Below are positions 43,179 to 52,102 of a stretch of 64,000 nt of DNA, one piece after another; within the stretch, counting starts at the first letter, position 1, and each line of letters opens with the position of its first letter. The notes below the pieces were generated by a model, which searched no databases, was not told the DNA's origin, and was given only the letters and a program-made list of their open reading frames with translations. The stretch is taken from assembly GCF_003443995.1 (NCBI RefSeq), contig NZ_QWEY01000002.1, forward strand, positions 1-64,000, read 5' to 3'. Position numbers and translations under genes: made by a program. This stretch comes from Pseudotabrizicola alkalilacus. Lineage in GTDB: Bacteria; Pseudomonadota; Alphaproteobacteria; Rhodobacterales; Rhodobacteraceae.

Positions 43179-43943
43179 TCAACGCTGTCGCCAGCGGTTT
43201 GCGCGCTGCTCCAATGGGTGGATGAACAGCGCATCTATTGCGAGCATGACGGCTACAAAGCTCAAGGCATAGGCCAGCACCGCCGGAATCTCGAACATCT
43301 GAAACTTCAGATGTATCTGAAACCCGACACCCGATGACCGGCCCAGAAATTCCACCACCAACACGATTTTCCAGATAATCGCCAACCCCAATCGCGCGCT
43401 GGTGGCAAGGAACGGCGCCAGTTGCGGGGCCACGATATGACGCAGCTGCGCTAGCGGAGACATCCGGAAGACCAATGCCATTTCGGCCATATCCGGGCGC
43501 AGGGTGCGCGCGCCCTCGCGCATCGTCACCAGAACCATCGCTGTCTTGTTGATCGTGACCGCCGCGATGGCCGCAACCTCGTTCAACCCGATCCACAGAT
43601 AGCACAGCACGATGACGACCAGCGCCGGCAGGTTCAGGAAAATCGTCACCCAAGGGTCAAGCCAACGGTCGGCGCGTGGCATCCGCCCAAGCATCACCCC
43701 CAGAACCGTGCCGAACAGCATCGCCAGACCAAAGGCCAGCCCGACCCGGACCAGCGTGGCCGACATGTGCTGCCACAGTCGCCCCGATTGCGCTTCGGCC
43801 CACATCACCGTCAGCACCTCTGACGGGGCGGGCAGAATGCGGGGGTCTGCCTTTGCCCAGGACAAGGCCCACCAGAACAGCACAAACCCTGTCAACGACA
43901 GGGCATAGATCACTTGGTCGGGCACGGCGTTGCGATCGGTCAT
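43179..43943 (-). CDS. ABC transporter permease (NitT/TauT, SsuC-like)
   Basis: 254 aa from the ATG at 43943, six membrane segments. The EAA loop reads MSPLAQLRHIVAPQLAPFLATSARLGLAI near residues 165-193. The class is that of nitrate/sulfonate/taurine-type permeases. No ATPase or binding protein adjoins it. The most fitting partners in the window are the binding protein and ATPase encoded at 55734-57313, 12 kb away at the other side of the quinoprotein locus. It is divergent from the nosR-like gene. Confidence 0.85.
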   Translation of the reverse strand: MTDRNAVPDQVIYALSLTGFVLFWWALSWAKADPRILPAPSEVLTVMWAEAQSGRLWQHMSATLVRVGLAFGLAMLFGTVLGVMLGRMPRADRWLDPWVTIFLNLPALVVIVLCYLWIGLNEVAAIAAVTINKTAMVLVTMREGARTLRPDMAEMALVFRMSPLAQLRHIVAPQLAPFLATSARLGLAIIWKIVLVVEFLGRSSGVGFQIHLKFQMFEIPAVLAYALSFVAVMLAIDALFIHPLEQRANRWRQR

Positions 43944-44030
43944 AGGGGGCAGTTTACGCCAGCTTTTGCCCCGAAACGCTGCGACCTTGGTCCAATGGCA
44001 TCGTCCGGCCCGGCGGGCATAGGTTTGGCC

Positions 44031-46097
44031 ATGCGTGTCATCTTCGCCCTTTTGTTCTGGCTTGTCCAAAGCCTTGGTGTGATGGCCGGGCCGCTGACCC
44101 GTGACCAGGTGGAGCCGTTCATCATCCCGCCCTACGCTCTGGGGGAGTCCGTCGGCGACAAGGGCGTGTGGAGCCTGCGCAACTCGGGTGGGGCCGAGGC
44201 AGGCTATGTGTTCGAAACCGCCCTCATGGCCCCGTTGCCCGGCTTTTCCGGCGCGCCGATCAACATGCTGGTGATGCTGGATCTTGAGGGCAGGTTCATT
44301 GACGTGCGTCTGATCGCGCACAATGAACCGATCTTTGTTTCCGGTCTGGGCGAAGCGCCGTTCCGCAAGTTCATGGAACAGTATCGTGGCCATTCGATCC
44401 ACACGCCGATGGTGGTGGGCACCAGTTACGGCACCGAAGGTGGCGGGGGAGGGCTGGTTTACCTCGATGGCGTGGTCAAGGCGACGGCATCGGTGCGCAT
44501 TGCGCATGAGTCGATCCTGGCCGCCACGCTGCAGGTGGCGCGCGAGAAGATGCAGGGGATCAAATCCACGCCCCCGGCACACCCGGACCCCGACCACGAC
44601 GAGCCCCTGACTTGGACAGATCTTGTCGATCAGGGCATTGCCCGCAACCTGCGCGTCACCAATGCCGAAGTTGACGCCGCCTTTTCCGGCACCCTCTGGG
44701 CGGAGGACGACCCTGAGGCAAAGGCCGATCCGGAGGGCATCTACCTCGATCTGTGGCTGGTGGATGTCGGGCCTGCATCCATTGCCCGCGCGGTCCTGCC
44801 CGATGATGCCTTTGCCGATCTTCAGCGCTTCCTGTCGGTTTCGGGTTTTGACGAACCCTTGCTGGTCATCGACGCCGGGCGGCATGGTCTGGTCAGCGAC
44901 GGTTTCGTGCGCAACACCGCGCCGGATCTGCTGGGGGCCAGTCAGGACGGCCTGCCCCTTGCCCTGCGCGATGCTGATCTGGTGTTTTCCACCCTTTCTG
45001 GCGTGCCGGAAGGCACAGCGATGATCCTGCGCACCGACCGCAGGCTTGGCTTTGATCCGGCGCGTGACTGGGTTTTCGAGGTCAAGGCGACGCGGGCGCA
45101 TGGCATGTTTCAACCCGAAATCGGCATTGTCGCATTCACCCTGACCCACAGCACGCCCGAACGCTTCTTTGCCCGGGCAGCCGTCGCCACCCCGCTGCCC
45201 CCCTGGGCCGAGGCAGTGCGCAACCGCGCAACAGACCTGATCCTGCTGGCCATCGCCCTTCCGGCACTGCTGCTGGCGTTGGGGCCGGGGATGAACCGGC
45301 TGGCCGGTCACCGGCGCTTCACCGTGATCCGGCTGAGTATTCTGGCCTTGGTGACTGTCTTCATCGGCTGGTGGGCACAGGCGCAACTGTCGATTGTCAC
45401 GCCTTTGGCCATTCTGCGGACGGTGATTGACGGCGGCAGCTTTGCCTATCTGCTCTATGATCCGGTGTCGCTGCTGGTCTGGGCCTTTGCGATTGCCGGC
45501 TTTGTTCTGTGGGGGCGGGGGCTGTTCTGCGGCTGGCTCTGCCCCTTTGGCGCGCTGCAGGAATTTTCCCACCACCTTGGCCGGTTTTTGCGCCTGCCAA
45601 AGGTCGAGCCCGGCGCGCTCTGGGACGCCCGCCTGAAACTGGTGAAATATGGGCTGCTTGCCGGATTGGTCGCCACCGTCTTCATCGCGCCCGACCAGAT
45701 CGACACCGCGGCAGAAATCGAACCCTTCAAGACCGCCATCACCACCTTTTTTGTTCGCGAGCCGGTGTTCGTCGCCTATGCCGGTTTCTGGCTGGTGCTG
45801 GGCTTGTTCACCTTCAAGGGCTTTTGCCGCTATGTCTGCCCGCTGGGCGCGCTCATGGCCGTCGGCGGGATGCTGCGGGGCCGGAACTGGATCGCCCGCC
45901 GGACTGACTGTGGCACCCCGTGCCAGTTGTGTCGCGTCCGGTGCAGCTATGGTGCGATCAAACCGTCCGGAGCAGTCGATTACTCCGAATGTTTCCAGTG
46001 CCTTGATTGCGTGGCGATCCACAATGACACCACCCGCTGCGTGCCGCTGATCCTTGCCGCCAAGGGCCGCCCGCTGCACAAGGAGAAAGCCGCATGA
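44031..46097 (+). CDS. NosR/NirI-like membrane flavo-iron-sulfur protein
   Basis: 688 aa from the ATG at 44031. Signal-like first helix, then a periplasmic FMN-binding domain with DGVVKATAS near residues 147-154, where Thr152 fits the covalent FMN site set by ApbE. Five or six membrane segments follow (residues ~395-640), with polyferredoxin motifs GLFCGWLCPFGAL and GFCRYVCPLGAL, and a C-terminal ferredoxin-like set CGTPCQLCRVRCSYGAI...CFQCLDCVAIHND. In denitrifiers NosR feeds electrons to N2O reductase. No nos structural gene is here, and the neighbours are quinoprotein genes, so it may serve redox or regulation of that system. Confidence 0.85.
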   Translation: MRVIFALLFWLVQSLGVMAGPLTRDQVEPFIIPPYALGESVGDKGVWSLRNSGGAEAGYVFETALMAPLPGFSGAPINMLVMLDLEGRFIDVRLIAHNEPIFVSGLGEAPFRKFMEQYRGHSIHTPMVVGTSYGTEGGGGGLVYLDGVVKATASVRIAHESILAATLQVAREKMQGIKSTPPAHPDPDHDEPLTWTDLVDQGIARNLRVTNAEVDAAFSGTLWAEDDPEAKADPEGIYLDLWLVDVGPASIARAVLPDDAFADLQRFLSVSGFDEPLLVIDAGRHGLVSDGFVRNTAPDLLGASQDGLPLALRDADLVFSTLSGVPEGTAMILRTDRRLGFDPARDWVFEVKATRAHGMFQPEIGIVAFTLTHSTPERFFARAAVATPLPPWAEAVRNRATDLILLAIALPALLLALGPGMNRLAGHRRFTVIRLSILALVTVFIGWWAQAQLSIVTPLAILRTVIDGGSFAYLLYDPVSLLVWAFAIAGFVLWGRGLFCGWLCPFGALQEFSHHLGRFLRLPKVEPGALWDARLKLVKYGLLAGLVATVFIAPDQIDTAAEIEPFKTAITTFFVREPVFVAYAGFWLVLGLFTFKGFCRYVCPLGALMAVGGMLRGRNWIARRTDCGTPCQLCRVRCSYGAIKPSGAVDYSECFQCLDCVAIHNDTTRCVPLILAAKGRPLHKEKAA

Positions 46098-46957
46098 ACC
46101 GCCGCCGCTTTCTGTCGATCACCGCCGCCGCCATGGCAGTGCCGCAGATGGCACCGGCAGAAACCCTCTGGCAAGGCGGGGCCCTTGGGGCCGATGCCTC
46201 TCTGCGCCTGTCGGGCCGCACCGACCATGCGCAAGCGGCGCTTGATGGCCTGCGCTCCCTGCTGGGGCGGGTCGAGGCCACCTTCAGCCTGTATCGCCCC
46301 TCCGAACTCACGCGGCTGAACCGGACGGGCGCCATCACCCCGTCGGACTGGTTCCGCCAGGTGGTAGACCTGTCCGGCACGCTGCACCGCCAGACGGGCG
46401 GCGCCTTTGATCCCAGCGTGCAACCGCTTTGGCAGGGGTGGCAGAGCGGCCAACTCGCCGATCCTGCCCTTCTGGGCTGGGACAAGGTTCAGACCGGCAG
46501 CCGGATCACCCTGATGCCCGGTCAGGCTTTGACGTTCAACGGCATCGCACAAGGCTTTGCCACCGATCTCGTCCGCGCCCATCTCGCCCGGCACGGGTTC
46601 GATCACGCCCTGATCAATATCGGCGAATACGCCGCGCTCGGCGGCCCGTTCCGGCTGGGCATCAGTGACCCACAGGCGGGTCTGCTGGCCGACTGGCACC
46701 TGACTGGAGGCGCGCTTGCCGTCTCGTCGCCCATGGCCACGCTGATCGCGGGCCGGCCGCATATCCAGCACCCGCGCGGCTTGCCGCCGCTTTGGGCCAC
46801 AGTCGCCGTTCAGGCTGACAGTGCCGCCGTGGCCGATGGCCTCTCAACCGCGCTGGTGTTCCTGAGCCGGTCACAGATTGCGAGCGTCACGGCCGCACGT
46901 CCCGACATCAGGCGCGTGGCGCTTGTGGATGCTGCGGGAAATCTGGAAACGCTGTAA
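46094..46957 (+). CDS. FAD:protein FMN transferase ApbE (NosX-like)
   Basis: 287 aa, coupled to the NosR-like gene by a 4-base overlap. Tat-type signal MNRRRFLSITAAAMAV. ApbE motifs: FSLYRPSELTRLNRTG near residue 62, TGGAFDPSVQPLW near 100, LTFNGIAQGFATDLV near 148 and HALINIGEYAALGG near 172. It transfers FMN from FAD to a Thr of a target protein, here most likely the NosR-like partner. Periplasmic. Confidence 0.9.
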   Translation: MNRRRFLSITAAAMAVPQMAPAETLWQGGALGADASLRLSGRTDHAQAALDGLRSLLGRVEATFSLYRPSELTRLNRTGAITPSDWFRQVVDLSGTLHRQTGGAFDPSVQPLWQGWQSGQLADPALLGWDKVQTGSRITLMPGQALTFNGIAQGFATDLVRAHLARHGFDHALINIGEYAALGGPFRLGISDPQAGLLADWHLTGGALAVSSPMATLIAGRPHIQHPRGLPPLWATVAVQADSAAVADGLSTALVFLSRSQIASVTAARPDIRRVALVDAAGNLETL

Positions 46958-46964
46958 CCCGCCC

Positions 46965-47894
46965 TTACCGGTCGGGGGGCGTGAACGTCAGCCCGTATTT
47001 GGCAAAGGCCGCTGCCATCCGGCCATCGTCAAGGGCTGCCACCACCGCATCATCCAGCGCATAAGCCAGATCGCGGTGGCTGTGATGCACTGCAATCCCG
47101 ACCGTCCAGCTTGACAGGCCAAAGTTGATCAGCGGCGGGCGATGCACGGCAATCCCTTCGCTTGCGCCGAATTCAAGCTGCGCAAGCGGTCCCATCGCGG
47201 CCATCACCTCGCCTGCCGCCAGCGCGTCCATTCCCTGCGCCATAGCCCTGAAGCGGCGCATGTTCGGGCCGATCTGCCCGCCCGGAAACGCGGTCAGATA
47301 AAAATCGGCAATCGAGTCGTTTTCGACGGCCACGGTGTCAAAGCGGAAAAACGCAGGCACCGGCCCGCCGTCATGCCGGTCGGTATCTGATGCAACGGCA
47401 TCAGGATAGGTCGCTTGGGAATAGGCAATCGCGATCTGTTCTTTCGCATATTGGCCGGTGAACACCACCTGCTCGACCAGACAGGTGAATTCGCTGTTAT
47501 AGGGCACGCGCAGCATGACATTCGACACCGGCTCCTGCTGCACCGTGCCGCGCCAGACCTGATTCATCAGGTCGGCCTGCAGGTTCTCACCTGCCTGCAC
47601 AAAGCGGAACACCGGCTCCACGCCCAGCCCTTCGGCCAGAATGCGGCCCACTTCGATATCCACACCTTTGGGCGTGGCACCCTCTAGCCAGCTGTAGGGG
47701 GCGAAATCTTCATAGACCGCAATGTTCAGCGTGCCGCGCGCGATGATATCATCAAGCGTCTGGCCAACAAACTGGCGTGGGGTGTTTTGCGGGCGCTGCC
47801 CCGGCGTCACGTTTTCGCAGCGCGCGAAAGCGGGGGCTGCGGCCAGAACCACAACCCCCAGACCCAATGCAATGGCAACGGATCGCATGGTCAA
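46965..47894 (-). CDS. quinoprotein dehydrogenase-associated binding protein (MxaJ/XoxJ-like)
   Basis: 309 aa with signal peptide ending AFA near residue 24. Type 3 solute-binding fold: TLNIAVYEDFAPYSWLEGATPKGVDIEVGRILAEGLG, VEQVVFTGQYAKEQIAIAY and a C-terminal LAYALDDAVVAAL. MxaJ and XoxJ proteins lie next to PQQ methanol/ethanol dehydrogenases and are thought to help activate or mature the enzyme. It overlaps the cytochrome gene by 4 bases. Confidence 0.82.
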   Translation of the reverse strand: MTMRSVAIALGLGVVVLAAAPAFARCENVTPGQRPQNTPRQFVGQTLDDIIARGTLNIAVYEDFAPYSWLEGATPKGVDIEVGRILAEGLGVEPVFRFVQAGENLQADLMNQVWRGTVQQEPVSNVMLRVPYNSEFTCLVEQVVFTGQYAKEQIAIAYSQATYPDAVASDTDRHDGGPVPAFFRFDTVAVENDSIADFYLTAFPGGQIGPNMRRFRAMAQGMDALAAGEVMAAMGPLAQLEFGASEGIAVHRPPLINFGLSSWTVGIAVHHSHRDLAYALDDAVVAALDDGRMAAAFAKYGLTFTPPDR

Positions 47895-48571
47895 TGTGTG
47901 GCCGAAAGCCCGATGGTAAGGGCATCGGCAGCATGTTTGGCGCCCACGGGCGTTCCGTCCAGCACCAGAGCCGCGCGCTTGGCAGCAGAGTCGGCAACTG
48001 GCGCACCCGAGGCGGTCTTGACCTCCAGCGCAATCGCCGTCAGCTCCTCTTTCAGCTTGGTTTGATCGCCGCCGCCCGCTGCCAGATCGTTGCGGATGGC
48101 GCCCAGACGGGTGGCATGTGCATCCAGCGCCCCATCTTCGGGCCGGGTCTCGATATAGGTCCGGATCGCCCAGGCCGCTTTCTGTCCCAGCACATCACCA
48201 AAGCCGGGCATCTTGGTGGTGCCATCCTGCGTGTAGCCATGAATGAACCGCTCGACATACCATTCGTCGCCATATTCCGCAGCCTCAAGGTAGCGCAGGT
48301 CAGGGGCGAGCCCGCCCGACACCACACCCAGCCCGTGGCACCGCGCACAGTTCTGGTTATAGGCGCTGTCGCCGATGGTGACGGCGGTCCACCACACCTC
48401 ATCCCCGGCAGTTTCAGCACGATACGGGTTTTCGATCAGCCACTCTTCGCCCACATCGGGCAGGGCTTCGGTGTTCACGGGCTGAGGGGCCACGTCGCCA
48501 TGCCCAAAGGCCATCGTGGCTGCGCCAAAAGCCAATGCAAAAGCGGTGATGCCGCGAATTTTTCTGGTCAC
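47891..48571 (-). CDS. cytochrome c-550, PedF type
   Basis: 226 aa from the GTG at 48571, chosen because GGGAGGACC lies seven bases ahead; the longer reading lacks a signal. Signal peptide ends at FGHG near residue 24. The mature start GHGDVAPQPVNTEALPDVGEEW and ENPYR match PedF cytochromes. One heme site C75-x-x-C78-H79 (CARCHG), with Met ligand in TTKMPGFG. PedF-type cytochromes take electrons from PQQ alcohol dehydrogenases of the ExaF/PedH class. Divergent from the lutA-like gene. Confidence 0.85.
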   Translation of the reverse strand: MTRKIRGITAFALAFGAATMAFGHGDVAPQPVNTEALPDVGEEWLIENPYRAETAGDEVWWTAVTIGDSAYNQNCARCHGLGVVSGGLAPDLRYLEAAEYGDEWYVERFIHGYTQDGTTKMPGFGDVLGQKAAWAIRTYIETRPEDGALDAHATRLGAIRNDLAAGGGDQTKLKEELTAIALEVKTASGAPVADSAAKRAALVLDGTPVGAKHAADALTIGLSATH

Positions 48572-48725
48572 AACGGTGGTCCTCCCTCGGTCCTGAGATG
48601 GTGCTAACCCATGCCCGCCAACGGCGGCTATTGGACTTTCGTGGCAAGCAGGCGGCATTTGCGACCATCGTCTCATTGGTGATCCCCGACTTACCCACGA
48701 AGGTCAGCTCAGGGAGAGACTGACC

Positions 48726-49913
48726 ATGACCGCACCATCCATACCGGCCGCAATTTGTGCTGCCCTCTGGCTTGGCACCTCTGCGATGGCGCTGGCCCAG
48801 CAGGCCAGGATCGACGTGCCAATGCTGTATCTGCGGCAAGAGGTGGACCTGCCGCCGGTGCTGTCCAACCTTGACCCGCAGCCCGAAGACCTTGGTCTTG
48901 CGGGGGCCGAGGTGGCGCTGAAGGACAACCAGACCACGGGCAGCTTTCTCGGCCACGACTATGCCCTGACCGTCGTCTCGGTCGCACCCGGCGGCGATCT
49001 GGCCGCTGCCGCGCGTGACGCCTTCGCAGCTGCGCCCTTTGTGCTGGTGGACGGGACCGCTGCCGATGTGCTGACCGTGGCCGATCTGCCCGAAGCGGCG
49101 GGCAAGCTGATCTTCAACGTCAGCGCCGGTGATGCCCGCCTGCGGTCAGAGGACTGCCGCGCCAATGTGCTGCACACCATTCCAGAAGACGCGGCCCGCA
49201 CCGATGCGCTGATGCAGGTGCTGCAGGCCAAGCAATGGCGCAAGCTTGCGCTGATCACAGGACCAAAGCCCGCCGATCAGGCCTTTGCCGATGCGCTGCG
49301 CCGTTCCGCTGCCAAGTTCGGCCTGACCATCACGGGCGAAAAGCCGTGGACCTTTGACACCGACCTGCGCGAGTCTACCATGGCCGAGCTGCCGCGGTTT
49401 ACTCAGGATCTCCCGGATCACGATGTGCTGCTGGTTGCTGATCCGACTGACGATTTCGGCCGCTATGTGCAGCACAACACCTGGCTGCCCCGCCCGGTCG
49501 CGGGCACGCATGGCCTGCATGCCGAAGGCTGGGCCAGCGTGATCGAGGCCTGGGGCGCGGTCCAGCTGCAGAACCGGTTCGAGGCGCATGCAAAGCGCGA
49601 CATGCGCGCCCGCGACTACGCCGCATGGCTGGCGATCCGCGCGGTGGGCGAGGCGGTGACGCGGCGGAACACCGCCGATCCGGCCAGCCTGCGCGGCTTC
49701 ATCCTGTCGGCGGACTTTCAGCAGGATGGCTTCAAGGGTCGCGCCCTGACCTTTCGCAACTGGAACGGCCAGATGCGCCAGCCGGTCGCCGTGGTCAACG
49801 ACCGTGCGCTGGTGACAATGGCCCCGGTCGAAGGCTTCCTGCACCAGCGCAACGAAACCGACAGCCTCGGGCTCGACCAGCCCGAGAGCAAATGCACCGC
49901 ATTCGGGAGATGA
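48726..49913 (+). CDS. lutA: Lut-type ABC substrate-binding protein, PQQ alcohol dehydrogenase system
   Basis: 395 aa with signal peptide ending ALA near residue 24. It is a branched-chain amino-acid-type periplasmic binding fold: LYLRQEVDLPPVL, FVLVDGTAADVL, WRKLALITGPKPADQAFADALRRSA. This subfamily sits in PQQ alcohol dehydrogenase clusters; in Methylobacterium (lut) and Pseudomonas putida (pedA1A2BC) the system is tied to lanthanide uptake. It heads a five-gene run lutA, propeller, small exported protein, ATPase, permease. Confidence 0.82.
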   Translation: MTAPSIPAAICAALWLGTSAMALAQQARIDVPMLYLRQEVDLPPVLSNLDPQPEDLGLAGAEVALKDNQTTGSFLGHDYALTVVSVAPGGDLAAAARDAFAAAPFVLVDGTAADVLTVADLPEAAGKLIFNVSAGDARLRSEDCRANVLHTIPEDAARTDALMQVLQAKQWRKLALITGPKPADQAFADALRRSAAKFGLTITGEKPWTFDTDLRESTMAELPRFTQDLPDHDVLLVADPTDDFGRYVQHNTWLPRPVAGTHGLHAEGWASVIEAWGAVQLQNRFEAHAKRDMRARDYAAWLAIRAVGEAVTRRNTADPASLRGFILSADFQQDGFKGRALTFRNWNGQMRQPVAVVNDRALVTMAPVEGFLHQRNETDSLGLDQPESKCTAFGR

Positions 49914-49914
49914 C

Positions 49915-50880
49915 ATGACAAGACTTGCCATACTGCTGATGATCCTTGCGCTGCCAGCTCACGCCGGCGAGATCTGGATCACCAATGAAAAGGACGACAC
50001 GGTTTCGGTGATCGACGTGGATACGCTCGAGGTGGTGCGGACCTATCCGACCGGCGAACGCCCGCGCGGCGTGATCTTTTCAAAGGATTTCAGCCGCCTG
50101 TATATATGCGCCTCGGACAGCAACACCGTGCAGGTGATGGACCCGGAGACGGGGAAAATCCTGCACGACCTGCCCTCGGGCGAAGACCCGGAGCAATTTG
50201 CTCTGCACCCCGACGACCGGCACCTGTTCATCGCCAACGAAGATGATGCGGTGACCACCGTGGTCGATACCCAGACCCGGCAGGTGGTGGCGCAGATCAA
50301 CGTCGGCATAGAACCCGAAGGCATGGCGGTTTCCCCCGATGGCAAGATCGCCATCACCACCTCGGAAACCACCAACATGGCGCATTGGATCGACACCGCA
50401 ACCTACACCCTGTTCGCCAATACGCTGGTCGACAGCCGCCCCCGCCACGCCGAGTTCACGGCAGATGGTGCAAAACTCTGGGTCTCGTCCGAGATCGGCG
50501 GCACGATCACCGTCTTCAACGTGGCCGACCAGACCGAGGTCGGCAAAGTCCGCTTTGAGATCACCGGCGTCAGTTCAGATCTTGTCCAGCCCGTCGGCTT
50601 CAAATTCAACCCCGAAGGCACCAAGGCCTTTGTCGCGCTTGGGCCTTCCAACCACGTCGCCGTGGTCAACATGACGACCTATGAGGTTGAAACCTACATC
50701 CTCGTCGGCCGCCGTGTCTGGCACATGGCCTTTTCTCCCGACAACAGCCAGCTTTTCACCACCAACGGCGTCTCCGGCGATGTGACGGTGATTGACGTCG
50801 CGTCTGAGACGCCGGTCAAATCCATCAAGGTCGGCCGCTTCCCCTGGGGCGCCGCCATGCGTCCCACCAAATCACAATGA
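49915..50880 (+). CDS. lutB: YVTN beta-propeller protein, PQQ catabolism-associated
   Basis: 321 aa with a short signal peptide (cleavage at AHA near residue 18). About six to seven YVTN-like blades, for example DDTVSVIDVDTLEVVRTYPTG, RLYICASDSNTVQVMDPETG, HLFIANEDDAVTTVVDTQTR, NHVAVVNMTTYEVETYILVG and SGDVTVIDVASETPVK. Periplasmic seven-bladed propeller, probably a metal- or protein-binding part of the Lut system. Its stop overlaps the first ATG of a run of repeats before the next gene. Confidence 0.82.
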   Translation: MTRLAILLMILALPAHAGEIWITNEKDDTVSVIDVDTLEVVRTYPTGERPRGVIFSKDFSRLYICASDSNTVQVMDPETGKILHDLPSGEDPEQFALHPDDRHLFIANEDDAVTTVVDTQTRQVVAQINVGIEPEGMAVSPDGKIAITTSETTNMAHWIDTATYTLFANTLVDSRPRHAEFTADGAKLWVSSEIGGTITVFNVADQTEVGKVRFEITGVSSDLVQPVGFKFNPEGTKAFVALGPSNHVAVVNMTTYEVETYILVGRRVWHMAFSPDNSQLFTTNGVSGDVTVIDVASETPVKSIKVGRFPWGAAMRPTKSQ

Positions 50881-50945
50881 AAGGCCAAATCGCAATGAAA
50901 GGCCAAATCGCAATGAAAGGCCAAATCGCAATGAAAGGACAGTCC
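50877..50945 (+). repeat. 18-bp tandem repeat carrying start codons
   Basis: Three exact copies of an 18-bp unit, ATGAAAGG followed by CCAAATCGCA, at 50877-50894, 50895-50912 and 50913-50930, then a diverged partial copy ending at 50945. Each unit contains an ATG, an AAAGG ribosome-site-like element and the distance to the next ATG typical of a start, so the array is a multiplied translation start. Confidence 0.9.
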
Positions 50946-51374
50946 ATGAAACCTGTGTTTCTTGCCGCCCTGCTGGCGTTTTCCGTCGCCGCGCCCGTTG
51001 CCCTGCACGCCCAGACCGCCGGGCTGCTGGAACGAAGCAACCGCGTCACCCTGCCTTCCCTGAAGCTGATGTCGGGCGAGCCGGTATCCGAAGCCCCCCT
51101 GAGCCTGAAATCCGGCACCTACTACATATTGGAGATCGAATCCGACGGCAGTGCCGAACTGGCATTGGAAGGCGCTGCGTTCTTTCGCGCAGTCTGGATC
51201 AATGAGGTCGTGATCAACGACATCGAAATCCGCCCGATCGGGATCGATTCCTTTGAATTCGACGACGAAGGCACCATCGAGCTGTCCTTCATCGCCATCA
51301 AACCCGGCACTTACGCGCTGTCTATCCCCGGCTCGACCGGCGACAGCCAGCGCGTCGAGATCACCATCGAGTGA
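50946..51374 (+). CDS. small exported protein of the Lut-type cluster
   Basis: 142 aa from the ATG at 50946, where a clear signal peptide begins (MKPVFLAALLAFSVAAPVALHA). In-frame ATGs at 50877, 50895, 50913 and 50931 would add MKGQIA repeats ahead of the signal. The mature domain is beta-rich and acidic (SGTYYILEIESDGSAELALEGAAFF, IEIRPIGIDSFEFDDEG), like a cupredoxin-type sandwich without Cys or His ligands. Similar small exported proteins occur at this place in lut clusters. Function unknown; binding of a metal complex in the periplasm is possible. Confidence 0.7.
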   Translation: MKPVFLAALLAFSVAAPVALHAQTAGLLERSNRVTLPSLKLMSGEPVSEAPLSLKSGTYYILEIESDGSAELALEGAAFFRAVWINEVVINDIEIRPIGIDSFEFDDEGTIELSFIAIKPGTYALSIPGSTGDSQRVEITIE

Positions 51375-52102
51375 CCGGGCTTTCGGTATCCGGTCTGTCC
51401 TACAGCTATGGCGCCAAGGTCGCGCTGCGCGATGTGTCATTCTCGGTGCCGAAAGGTCAGTTCTGCGCGCTTCTTGGGCCCAACGGGGCGGGAAAATCCA
51501 CCTTGTTCAACCTGCTGACAGGTCTGTTTTCCACGCGCCGGGGGCAAATCACCGTGGCGGGCATCGACTTTGCCCGCCACCCACGCCAGGCCCTTGCCCG
51601 TATGGGTGTGGTGTTCCAGCAACCCACGCTCGATCTTGACCTGACCGTGCGGCGCAACCTTCTGTATTTTGCGGCGCTGCACGGGATTGCCGGGGCCGAA
51701 GCCAGCCGCCGCGCCGATACGGCGCTGGCCCAGCTTGGCATGGCCGAGCGGTCGGGCGAGCTGGTGCGCAGTCTGAACGGCGGCCATCGCCGCAGAATGG
51801 AAATTGCCCGCGCCCTGATCCATCGTCCCGATTGCCTGTTGCTGGACGAACCCACCGTCGGCCTCGACGCGGCGTCGCGGCATGCCATCACCGATCATGT
51901 CCATGCGCTTGCCGAACAGGGCCTGAGCATCCTCTGGGCGACGCACCTGACAGATGAAGTGCGCGACACCGACCATGTCATTCTGCTGCATCAGGGCGCG
52001 CTCATCGCCAGCGGCACCGCCGCCGGGCTCCGCGGACCGGCCAGCCTGCGTGACACCTTCCTGCGCCTGACCAGCGGCCAGACGGGGGAGGGGGCAGAGT
52101 GA
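51371..52102 (+). CDS. lutE: Lut-type ABC transporter ATP-binding protein
   Basis: 243 aa, GTG start overlapping the previous stop by 4 bases. Walker A GPNGAGKS (residues 36-43), Q-loop VVFQQPTLD, Walker B CLLLDEP, D-loop TVGLDAAS, switch His in WATHLTDE. The signature is LNGGHRRRMEIARAL in place of LSGGQ, with Asn and His at two usually conserved sites. Paired with the ABC-2 permease next to it. The same type of ATPase is specific to PQQ alcohol dehydrogenase systems. Confidence 0.87.
   Translation: MTGLSVSGLSYSYGAKVALRDVSFSVPKGQFCALLGPNGAGKSTLFNLLTGLFSTRRGQITVAGIDFARHPRQALARMGVVFQQPTLDLDLTVRRNLLYFAALHGIAGAEASRRADTALAQLGMAERSGELVRSLNGGHRRRMEIARALIHRPDCLLLDEPTVGLDAASRHAITDHVHALAEQGLSILWATHLTDEVRDTDHVILLHQGALIASGTAAGLRGPASLRDTFLRLTSGQTGEGAE

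Noticed and set aside
43179-46079. A 966-codon open frame on the minus strand
   Set aside because: Only its last 254 codons (from 43943) match a family, the ABC permease. The rest lies antisense to the well-supported NosR-like gene and is a GC-rich shadow frame.
44031-46957. Reading the nosR-apbE pair as part of a denitrification (nos) operon
   Set aside because: No nosZ, nosD, nosF, nosY or nosL is found up- or downstream within the window; both flanks are transporter and quinoprotein genes.
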